A stretch of 64,000 bases of DNA from NCBI RefSeq assembly GCF_002994745.2, contig NC_037091.1, positions 12,586,501 through 12,650,500 of the forward strand. The letters run 5' to 3'. The position numbers and the translations under genes are program-made. The notes below the pieces were generated by a model. The model saw only the letters and a list, made by a program, of their open reading frames with translations, had not been told where the DNA came from and did not search any database. Numbering within the stretch: position 1 is the stretch's first letter; each line of letters opens with the position of its first letter. Positions 20,728 to 30,794 of the stretch are shown here, one piece after another. This DNA comes from Rosa chinensis (Eukaryota > Streptophyta > Magnoliopsida > Rosales > Rosaceae).

Positions 20728-21761
20728 TTATTTAATTAAGCTCTCCCTTGTCTTTTTGAAAAATTCCATTACTCTATCCATATCAGGCAAGTTCTTATTT
20801 TTTTTTTTTTGAGAATAATCAGGCAAGTTCTCTTTGATTGCAGGAATTTCAGAAAAATTTTCCAACCATAAATGCAAAGAAGGAAATGTTTCGGCTTCTA
20901 TAAGCTTGATTCCAGTAATAGTTTCCATAGGCAACAATATGTGGATGACCCACCCCAAAATAAGATCAGCCAATCCGATTGCGTCACCACCAAAGAACTT
21001 CTTCTCACACAGTCCATGCTCTTCTATGGTCTTCAGAATCTCCAAACATGTTTTGGTTGCCTTTTCTTGTTCTTCCCCAACTTTGATGAAAAAATCCCAC
21101 ATCCGTGGACTCTGTAAAAAAAGAAAATCTGTTAACTACTTCTTTTTCCATAAATTACAATTACTCAGTTACAAAAGAGTAAGGTACGTTGATTATAATA
21201 GGTACAGTGAACGAACAGGTTCACTCCAGGAAAAACCTAAAGATTATTAGGAATCAGTGTCTCAGTAATCAAATGAAGGGAGACTTGCGTCACTAGCTCA
21301 TAGAATATATAGTAATTTACCTGATAAATAAAATTCGTCAGAAATTCGTACTATAGTTTAGACGATCAACAACATATAACAGAAGAGAAATTTATACAGA
21401 AGCTTAAGAAGACTAGAAGAATACCATCTCATCTACATATTTGCCCAAAACCAAACGATGGACCTCTCATAAGCATCCTTGGGCAGCAATGGATTATCCG
21501 GCCATGTCTGTTCAATATATTCAAGAATAATCATCGACTCCGCGATTGGTTTTTCATGGTGAACAAGAACTGGGACCTTCTTGTGGACTGGGTTGTACTG
21601 TAATAACAATTGGTTCTTGTTGGGAAGGTCTTCTTCTACGTAATCATAGCTGACACCCTTTAGTTTAGCGCCCATATGACCCTTCGACTAAAAGGACTTG
21701 CCCAAAATCCAAAGAGAGTAAGAAATTGTCCAGTAAGTTGAATTGCTATTCCTTGCTGCAT
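20728..21761 (-). pseudogene. Tau-class GST pseudogene
   Basis: Two exons are visible: about 21433-21761 and 20728-21112. Exon 1 carries [17 protein letters not shown] with the Ser of SPF and then, in another frame, [18 protein letters not shown] and [20 protein letters not shown] one-base deletion (GCGCTAAACTAAAGG on minus) shifts the frame after RRVIWAL. A second one-base deletion near 21436 (AATATGTAGATGAG) creates a stop just before the donor. In exon 2 a ~30-bp insert with a T-run adds a lysine/asparagine-rich stretch after ENLPDYS. The usual N-terminus is replaced by MQQGIAIQ. It is most like gene C, and a MULE lies just upstream. Confidence 0.88.
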
Positions 21762-21802
21762 AAAATTATATATCTTATAATATGAAAATAATAAAAATAG
21801 GC

Positions 21803-21910
21803 TAAGAAGCACTGATACGGGTACGAGTATCCGGATACGGTACGGTCGGATCTGTGGATACGACAAATCTTAAATGTAATTGGATCCGGGTACGCAAAGG
21901 ATACGTGAAT

Positions 21911-21948
<38 letters not shown>

Positions 21949-22930
21949 GAAAAAAAAATTATGAAACATAAACAAAGTACTAGTTTATCACAATCAAACA
22001 TTATCAATCCAAAGGTTCAAACAAAATGTTAACACAACTTAATTCAACTATCATCGTAAATGTTGCAATCTTGCTTACTTAAATGTTATGGCATTTAGAG
22101 GCAGCAAGTAACATGTTTTTTTGGGTGAGGTTTTACTGACCATTGCAACTATCATTTTGTACTTATCCTCTTCCTAAACATGTTAGTGATGTTACGGAAT
22201 GAGTGGCAAGTGGCAACAACTCAACAACTAATGAATGTTTCTCATACATATTTCACAGTCCACAAAACACTTCTTTAAGTATCATTTAAAGTTGACGACA
22301 ATATTATCTACAATTAAACTGAACAATCAAGCTATAAAACAATCAAACCATAAAACCCATAACCTTATCCTTTTATCATCAAACCCATAAAACCATCAGA
22401 CCCTTCTAGTCGGAAAAAGAAAAAAGAAACAAAAAGATTAACCCATAACTCTATAAGACCCTTACTGATCAATACAACAATTGAAAGCATCAGAAACCAT
22501 CAGACCCTAGATCAGTACAACGATTGAAAGCATCACACCCAAACAAATCGAAGAACTTCTACCATTCAGAGAAGCAATCAAGTTCATATGGGTAAGAAGC
22601 AACTAAGAACAAAGGAGAAGCCTGATTGATCTTAGCTGCAACTTGCGAAGAAGAGGAGAAGAGAAGAGCGAGTGAACGACCAACTGATCGAAGCGGCGCT
22701 GAGAGTAGGTCTTGATCAGTAGTGTTTTGTGTTTTTGTTTTGTTTTTTTTAACGGTAAACAGTCTAGATTACCCCCGCGTATCCAGTTTATTTACCTATA
22801 TACGTATCTGCATAGGATACGCACGTATCCAGGCCATACCCAAATCCGGATCCGCGTATCCGCACGTATCGTACCCGTATCCCGGATCGATACGGGATAC
22901 GAAGTCATTTTGCCGTATCCGTGCATCATA
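21803..22930. mobile_element. Non-autonomous MULE of the GATACG-rich family (copy 1)
   Basis: The left end TAAGAAGCACTGATACGGGT pairs with the reverse complement of the right end (TATGATGCACGGATACGG). Both ends are packed with GGATACG/CGTATCC motifs, and the middle is AT-rich. The flanking 10-mers AAAAATAGGC (21793-21802) and GAAAATAGGT (22931-22940) look like a TSD with two mismatches. There is no transposase. A second copy with a perfect TSD is at 45681-47140. It sits immediately upstream of the GST pseudogene. Confidence 0.78.
21908..21943. repeat. AT microsatellite
   Basis: A run of about 17 AT units inside the MULE. Confidence 0.85.
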
Positions 22931-23245
22931 GAAAATAGGTTAGCTGGTCACTAGGTGACCATGAATTTCACAGCCACTCAACCATAGAATTAATATAAAT
23001 ATTAAAATTATAATACTTTAAACCGGTTCGGATCCAAGTTTTTTGCATTTTAGAACCCCACGTTTGAAGACGGCCTTAATTTTTACCTAATTGTCCATTT
23101 GTTCGGTTCATATGTATGACTAAATGATTTTCAATTTTTTTTATCTGAATAAATGATTTTCAATCTGATTTTTTTTTTTTATAGCAATTATCTTGAAATA
23201 ATGATTTTAAAAATGAATTTTCTAATGTATACATGATACGACAAT

Positions 23246-24074
23246 GGGTGGTTCTAGTTGGACCTCCAAATTTGCTATATGGACCTCCATCATTTTTCAA
23301 TAGTTATTGGACTTATAAAAAGATATATAAGGATACATAGAGAAAGAGAAAAAAAAAAAAAAAAAAAACTCTTCTTACCTCTCACGACAAACTAACAACG
23401 TTTTTCTTTTTACTTTCAAAGTATGTTCTCCCTTCAATCTCCCATGCTTGGATGCAAGATGATACATTTGTAGAAATTTTTAAATTGTTATTGTTTTCTA
23501 TTAAAGTCCCATGTTTTGAATATGGAATTAGATAACCTTTATACTTGTAAGCAAAACTGCTCCTTATTTGTTTCAACTTTAGGAAGGGATAGATGAATGC
23601 AATAGTAACAAAAAATATATACTTGTAATTTCTCATCAGTTTGTTCTGCTGCTTCCCCTAACTTTTTCTTCAAAGCTTATATCTTCAATTCTCCATGGCT
23701 TACGACACTCCAAAATGTTGGATTAATTCATAGAACCGGGGAAACCAACATCAAAGAATCTCGCTTTTAGGAAAGGCTCTTCTTTGAGTTCGAGCATTAA
23801 TACCCGGAAGACTCACGAGCAGCGTTAATACCTAAAACTTGACTTACTTGACCAGTCCAAATTTGCAATTTGGTCAATTCATTATGCTTCTTCTTCTCTT
23901 AGTTGAATTAATAAATATAATAAAAAAAAATAGAACAAAAGATTGTTGAAGAATAAATTTAATTGTTTAAGGATATTTTGGTAAAATTAAGGAGGTGCAC
24001 TTAGCTATTTAAGTATTTAAAAAAGTGAATTAGAGGTCCAAATAGCAAATTTGGAGATCCAACTAGAACCCCCC
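23246..24074. mobile_element. Non-autonomous MULE-type MITE (829 bp)
   Basis: The left end GGGTGGTTCTAGTTGGACCT matches the reverse complement of the right end (GGGGGTTCTAGTTGGATCT), continuing through CCAAATTTGCTAT for roughly 45 bp. It is flanked by the perfect 9-bp TSD TACGACAAT (23237-23245 and 24075-24083). No coding sequence. Confidence 0.88.
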
Positions 24075-24442
24075 TACGACAATTACATAAAAAAAAATTG
24101 ACAGTTTGAACAAGATTTTGTCCAAACTGATTTGGAAATACGTATTTACCTAGGGAAATTTTTACAATGTGTCCTCAAGTGATAAAATGATCATTAAAGT
24201 GGTAAAATGAATCTTCATAATGGTAAAAATAGCTAATATCTGAGAAATATTAACATAGCATAGACTTACCCTTTACCTAGTACTATTACTCTCATAAGTG
24301 CATGTGTTAGCCATTTTCATACCCAAACTCATTGGGAGTTGGATATCGGTGTTTGGGTGCCCAATAGAATAATTTTCCTCTAATAAAATGACGGTAACAA
24401 AAAAAAAAGTAGTTGGTATGCATATAACATACTATAAGATAT

Positions 24443-25414
24443 TTAATATACTAAAGCTCAATTCACTGTTATACTGTTCATAAGCGTGTGAAAAGACAGT
24501 TTTGCCCTTTATTTTCCATCAATTATGGCAGCCACTCTGATGAGGTACTGTTCAATGAATAGTAAGAACTGTGATTTTCCGAATTTGCCCCTATTTTCTT
24601 TAGTCTTTGACTCTTTTGTCCTTATTTTTGTTTTTTTTTTGTTTTCAAAAGAAAAAAACACAAATATTAGCTCAATTGAATTATTGCAAATAGAAGTAAA
24701 AGAGGATTATGATCTTAAAATTTATTTGTTCTTGAATCCATGGTTTTAATTAGCTTAGTAGGATTATATAGATTTTTTATTTGTCTTTATATATGGCTTA
24801 GGTTTGTCAAATGTGAAATAACCTGAGTCTTTATTTAAGTTGATTTTTCAAATACAAATAGAAAAAGTCAGTAAATATGGTATTATATAAATGGGTGTCT
24901 TGAGTAATTCTTAAATTTTAAATTTAAGACTTTTTATGTTTATCACAGATCAATAAATTCTTGTGCAAATTTTTAAAAACTTCATTGTTAAGTTTCATAT
25001 GCTACTCCTTATATTATGTTGTTTGTATCCAAAAGCAAATGATGGGTCTTCAACACCATATGAATTAATAAGTGATACATCAGAGGATGATTAGTTTCAA
25101 CTTGAAATGTATAATATTTTGGTGAGATTTAACCACTTTCTTAATTTGTATGTAAAGAATATATTTTTGTTAGAATATCCCTTTCTTTTGAAAAATGTAG
25201 ACACAGAAGTTTGGTTAAAATATCATCTCATACTCAACACTTCCATTTTTGAAATATGTTTATATTAAAGCCAGGTTAAAATGCCAGCTTTCATAACATG
25301 CAAAACAGTAATACATTTAGTTAACATTTTTATATTGTCATTTCTATCTTAATGCATATAGAATTTAAGATAAAAAAATACAAATCCGCAGCATCGCGCG
25401 GGCGAGCTGCCTAG
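24443..25414 (+). mobile_element. Putative non-autonomous Helitron
   Basis: The right end is convincing: CCGCAGCATCGCGCGGGCGA, GCTGC, then CTAG followed by T. This is a GC-rich hairpin (GCAGC...GCTGC) just before the CTRR end typical of Helitron 3' termini. The proposed left end (AATATACTAAAGCTCAATTC) looks like a Helitron 5' end but lacks a clean TC start, so that border is a guess. No helicase is encoded. Confidence 0.5.
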
Positions 25415-25752
25415 TATTAAATATTTATCTAACATTGAAATATGAAATGAAAACTCAAAACTTGATGTTTTATTATATAATATCTGAAAGTCATCTAATA
25501 ACTGAAATACACAACAACCACTTACAAATGGAGTCACCTATTAGTGCAAATGGTACTAAATGACAACTCAAAACTTCAAAGCCAAACAAATTAAAACATA
25601 ACGAAGAAAGAAAAAAAGTAACTGAAAATGTAATAGATGATCGCCGTTTGGGTTGAATTCAGGGTAGGGTATTTGTTCCATCCATCCCTACGTTCAAGAA
25701 ACATATTCACGGTTAAGCAACTCATAAATGTCTTGCGAGTTGCAAGGGTCGA

Positions 25753-26833
25753 TCAGGAAGAAGCCAGCAAGCTTTCCCTGAATGGCTTAAAGAAGGCAAC
25801 CATTCTGTCATGATCAGGAAGGTTTCCTCTGATTGCAGGCACGTCTTTGAAGTTGTTCGTCCATGCATGAACGAGAGGAAAGGCATGGGGTTCAAGTAGC
25901 TCCATCCCAACTACTTCTTCAATGACTCCAAACCATCGAGCAATCTGTCCAAAGGCTATGTCCACAATTCCAATGTTGTCTCCTCCGAAAAATCTCTTCT
26001 TATCAAGACCTGCGTGCTCTTCAATGGTTTTCAGCATCTCCAAAACCTCTTTCTTGGCTTTCTCTTGCTCCTCGCCTGTAGTTCGAAAGACCATCCAAAT
26101 TGCAGGAGCCTACAAAAATTAGAGACGTTATTTGGTTCTTGGTCCGATTTGGTCTTCGTAGCTCAGTTTCATTTCCAGACTTTATCCAGTAGTTTAATTT
26201 TTTGAAGATTTCAAGTATATATATGTAAACTGCTAAGATTGTAACCATTAGAAAATGATATGACTGCAATTGCTCAAATTGAAACTACAGTAACGAATTG
26301 AAGTAGATACCGGACTTAAGTTACGGAAATCACAAGTGCAATTTAGTCTATGGAGATAACATTATGTTCTGTAATGTTTGGTGAACCACATTTTGGTGAA
26401 CCCATTTATAGCCCCTCCTAGCATTTCTCTTATATAAATATGATAAATTAAATTTTAGTCAACTGAATCTTTAGATCTGAATAGAGTTGTTGAAACTTGA
26501 ATGCATAGGCATACGTACCGTATCTTCAGCAAACTTAACCCAGAACCTGGCCATGGCTCTCCCGTAAGGGTCACTGGGAAGCAAAGGGTTCTGCAGCCAT
26601 GTTTCTTCTATATATTCAACGATGACCATGGACTCGCAAATCGGCTTTTCTCCATGAACAAGAACTGGGATCTTCTTATGCACTGGGTTGTACTTGAGAA
26701 GTTGAGCACTTTTCTTGTAGGGAAGATCTTCCTCAATGTAATCATATGGAATCCCTTTCAGCTTCAGAGCCCATATAACCCTTGTACTAAATGGACTACA
26801 CCATGTTCCAAACAGCCTCACCTGATCAGCCAT
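25753..26833 (-). CDS. Tau-class glutathione S-transferase (gene C), two exons
   Basis: Joining 26519-26833 and 25753-26109 on the minus strand gives 223 residues with no interruption. Exon 1 ends GAAGATACG before GTACGT, and exon 2 follows TTGTAG (intron 409 bp). The N-terminal domain shows [19 protein letters not shown], with Ser13 of SPF as the presumed catalytic residue. [19 protein letters not shown] forms the glutathione site. The helical domain has [17 protein letters not shown] and [19 protein letters not shown]. It is clearly more diverged from A and B than they are from each other, and it groups by eye with the pseudogene at 20.7-21.8 kb (shared VHKK, EEQEKA and NLPD segments). Confidence 0.93.
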
Positions 26834-27111
26834 GTCGATCGAAGAGATCTAAGATTAGCACTGTCTGTGTGAGAGTTTGTTGGATCCCCAAATCATTTTA
26901 TGCAGAAGTGAAAACTCAATTAAAAATTGTCAATTGCTTGCACACCACGCATTGCAATTTTAATTAAACAATTAAAGGGAGTTGAATTCAAGTAGCTTGT
27001 CATTCACCTTTCTCTATCTTCTGTATTATTATTAGTTATGTACTGATTTTCAAATTCCTAATATGATAAACCCAGCATTTGCATAGAAGTCTAAAGTGGT
27101 TGTTATTGTTA

Positions 27112-28283
27112 GGGTTAAATATTGTTTAGTCCCTGTACTTTGCCTCTTTCATCGTTTCAGTCCCTGACATTCTAATTTAATCTAAAAACTCCTTGATCTC
27201 ACAATTTCCCTCTAATAGGTCAATTCCGCTTCAAATTAGGAGTTGGTCTTGGGTGAAATGTTCAATATACCCCTCTGTTATTTCTTTTTCCTTTTTTTCC
27301 TTTTTAATTTCTTTTTCTTTTGCCTTTTTAATTTCTTTTTTTCTTTTTTTTCTTTTTTCTTTTTCCTTTTTAATGACCATCATATCCTGCTGTATCAGTA
27401 GCGCCACGTCGGCGAACCAATCCAGATCGACCCGAAACCCCAATTATTGTTCTCCACGCCGGCGGCCATTTTTCTTTTCCATCACTATTCTTCTTCTTCA
27501 CTTCTGGTTTTGGTCAACTTGGCCATAAAAAACCACCATTTCAACCAGACCCAAAATCCAAATCACCATTTTGAGCAAGACCCAAAAACCTTAGAGTTTG
27601 AAAAAATGGTAGTTTTCAGTGAAAAGTTTCCAAATTAAGGCCTGATGTGGAGAGAGAAAGTGGGATTTGAGTGGGAGAGAGAGAAGTAGGCTGTGAAAAC
27701 AAGAGGGGAGTGGTTGAGCGGCGAATTTCCAAGCTGATTGGGATCTGCTTATGTTTGAGAGATGGCGTCGGTGACGATGGAGATGAGGGCTGATCCGCCA
27801 AGAGACAACGGAGGGAGATGGCTTCAGAGAAGGTGAAGAAGTGATCGATCAGCTCCTAGCCTCTTGTTTTTTCTCGATGTCCATCTATACACCGCCAAGC
27901 TAGGTTTTTGCTGGGTTTGGTTTCAATTTGGGGAGAGAAACAGATGGGTTGTGGAGTTTGATCGGAATGAGATTGGTGGGTTGAGGAAATAGAAAGTAGG
28001 CAGAACGAAAAGAAAAAAAAAAAAGGAAAAAAGAAATTAAAAAGGAACAAGAAAAAAGAAGAAAAAGCAAAAAAGAAATTAAAAAGGAAAAAGAAAAAAA
28101 AAAGGAAAAAGAAATAACATAGGGGTATATTGGACATTTCACCCATTGCCAACTCCTAATTTGACGCGGAAGGAAACTATTAGAGGGAAATTGTGAGGTC
28201 AGGGAGTTTTTAGATTAAATTAGAATGTCAGGGACTGAAACGATGAGAGAGGCAAAGTACATGGACTAAACAGTATTTAACCC
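27112..28283. mobile_element. Non-autonomous MULE, same terminal family as the Pack-MULE at 216-1850
   Basis: The left end GGGTTAAATATTGTTTAGTC and right end (reverse complement GGGTTAAATACTGTTTAGTC) are inverted repeats extending about 130 bp through CAATTTCCCTCTAATAG. It is flanked by the perfect 9-bp TSD TTATTGTTA (27103-27111 and 28284-28292). The interior has purine/pyrimidine-rich arms and a GC-richer core (27400-27960). The core may be captured host sequence, but I recognise no gene. ORFs here follow the low-complexity strand bias. Confidence 0.9.
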
Positions 28284-28292
28284 TTATTGTTA

Positions 28293-28700
28293 TTATATTT
28301 ATTTTTTAAAATGCTCTTTAAACCCAAAAGCTCTACATTATGTTCCCCTCTCCCTTGTTTTAATGAATTATTCAGCTTGACCAAAACAAAATAAAGAAAC
28401 TCAACGAATGCCAAACCTATCTTTTAACACTTCCCCATTTCTTCAAGTTCTTGTCGTAATTGCAATTAGGGTGCGGAAGGTGCCAAATATAGTTCAAAGT
28501 GCCTCTATTCCTAGAGTCGGACCTGAGGCCTATGAGTCAGTCGTCTCAGACCCAATGCCTCATTAGAGCCTTTTTTTTTTTTTTTTTTTGTTTTTTTGTT
28601 TTTTTCTGGAGGTATTTAAAAAAAATATATGAAGTAAATAAAATGTAAGTCTTTTATTAAAAAATGAAGTTGGTTTAGTTGGCAAGTTGCATTCCTTTTT
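28293..28700. other. Gene-free interval
   Basis: AT-rich sequence with a T-run (28570-28605) and a GC-richer GTCGGACCTGAGGCC patch that may be a decayed transposon end. Nothing firm. Confidence 0.4.
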
Positions 28701-28774
28701 TTTAATGTTACTTTTCGCTTCAAGCCTCAAAATTTCAAGTTCGGGCCTATCCATTCCCCTACCCTACTATGAAC

Positions 28775-28850
28775 AACAAGACGAAGTCATTTGGGGCCCT
28801 AATGGTGAGTTTACAATAAAATCTGCTTCTGACTTTCAGACCAATACAAT
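28775..28850 (+). mobile_element. Small LINE ORF2 remnant
   Basis: The frame reads DEVIWGPNGEFTIKSASDF, which matches the D-x-x-x-W...G-x-F-(S/T)-(V/I)-KSA motif downstream of the RT domain in plant LINEs (zf-RVT region). Only this short piece remains, cut by the MULE at 29038. Confidence 0.5.
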
Positions 28851-29037
28851 AATCATTTTGCCTTTTCATATTTCCCCTATTTACCTTTCTTTCATAGCTT
28901 CTTTTTCCCTTACACGTTACAGCCTCTTTCCACGTGTAGAGTTTAGCTGCGCTGTATATGAACCAACCTCCACTACTTCTCTCCATCCTTCACCAATCCG
29001 AACTGGCCAAGTAAGGTATTAACTCCCTTCCTCTTGC

Positions 29038-30093
29038 GGATTCAAATTTGCTCACCACTATCCCTAAAGTGGTGATACCACCACTCAATAAAAAGCTGCC
29101 ACGTGTGATAACTCATAATTATAGCTAACTATGGTTAACTTTAATTATCAAAAACAAAAAAAAGAGATTTAATATTAATAAAACTCTTATATTTATAAAA
29201 TTCATAATTATCACAAAGGAGATAACAAACAAGCAGAAGAATTTTGCTCGTTAAACTTCTATCAGATACCAGTTTCTTTCAAAAAAAAAAAAAACAGAGG
29301 AGAAGAATTGGTCGGTGAGAAAGACAAGAAGAGGAGGCGGAGGAGGACGGAAATCAACACAACCCATCTCTCCAAATCGAGGACACATTAACTCTCAAGA
29401 ATCAGGACCAAAATTTTATAGAAGCCTTCTACTTCTCAGCCTCAAAGTCATGAACTCAATTTCACTCCCAGAAAACCACATAAATCCCAAGTCGGCATCT
29501 AGGAATCGAGGTGCCCAATTACTTAAACCTCGGTTTGTCAAGAAATCTGAGATGGGTTCTTCGAATGGAGTAGTGGGTCTTTGAATGAACAAGTAGGGTG
29601 TTTGAGTATTTGTGAGACAGAAACTAGGTAGCAATCGAAACAAAAAGAAGAGAGAATTGTGGGTAGAATGAGTTGATGAGTTACAGAAAGAAAGGTGTTG
29701 TGATGTGAGTTCCAGCATCATGATGCTAGCTTGAGTTGATATGATAGTTTCAAATTTCAATTTGTGTGGCTTGAATTTTAATCAATCATGGGACTTGTTA
29801 TGGCAGTTGTTTCTCTACTCAAAAGCCCATGACATGGCTGTTGTGAGCGTGAACTAGAGACAAAAATAAAACTAAAGAAGACGACGATGATAAGTCAATA
29901 TAATTAGAATACGAAAGGATTTAGGTTTGTTTATTTAATGAAATAATAAAATATAAGATATTATTAATTTTGTTTCTTTCCTGATAATTAAGTTAACCAT
30001 AGTTAGTCATAATTATGAGTTATCACACATGACAACTTCTTATTGAGTGGTGGTATCACCACTTAAAGGATAGTGGTGAGCAAATTTGAATCC
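29038..30093. mobile_element. Non-autonomous MULE with about 105-bp TIRs
   Basis: The left end GGATTCAAATTTGCTCACCA and the right end are near-perfect inverted repeats for about 105 bp, through GTGGTGATACCACCACTCAA and CTAACTATGGTTAAC. It is flanked by the perfect 9-bp TSD TCCTCTTGC (29029-29037 and 30094-30102). The interior has a short plus-strand ORF (29315-29584) and an overlapping minus ORF with no recognisable domain. The long high-identity TIRs could fold into a hairpin transcript. Confidence 0.92.
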
Positions 30094-30102
30094 TCCTCTT
30101 GC

Positions 30103-30789
30103 TGTGCATTTTCTCTGATCGTTCTAGCTTGTGTGGTGGGTTGGTTAATTAATTGGTTGTGTGTCTGTTCAATTGAGGTTTTTCAATAAATAGTGTTGCT
30201 GCTTCTCAGTTCAAATGGGATTTATTCATGCAATGTGGTTAATTTGAATTATACATTTATGTTTAGTCTGCCTTTATATTCTTCACCAAAATATAATACA
30301 CTTGCACCGACATAAATGAATGGTTAGATTATATTAAATACACTCTTAGGTTATTTATAAAAATATTAATTATAAATATCAAGAGTTGAGATCACTTTAT
30401 AAGTATTGGGTCATTTGCACCATTGGTACATAGAATAATTTTCATTATTTGTTGGGGTTCTGAGTTAGCTTGCTATAATAAATTTATTTGCATGACATTA
30501 TGCTTGCAGTGTATATTTTGGTGAAGAATATGAAGGCAGGCTAAACCATCTGAGCTGCTGTTATTTGTCTTTCCTTCTTATTCAAAAGGAGGACAAATTG
30601 TTATTTTCTCATCAGCTGTCAAGATTTTCAATTTACCAAATTTCAGGTCAGTAATTCAAATTTGAATGTCCTTGCTGTTTTTGAGATCTTATTCTCTAAA
30701 TTCTATATTTTTTTACTGCCTTCATACTCTCTGTTTAATATTAAGTACTACAATTACCTTTTTCTAATTAAATATAAGAGGTCTTGACC
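30103..30789. other. AT-rich interval, no gene seen
   Basis: Nothing recognised apart from simple AT-rich sequence. Confidence 0.5.
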
Positions 30790-30794
30790 CAATG

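Noticed and set aside
27193..28152. Several F/S- or K/E-rich ORFs
   Set aside because: They arise from the T-rich and A-rich arms of a MULE.
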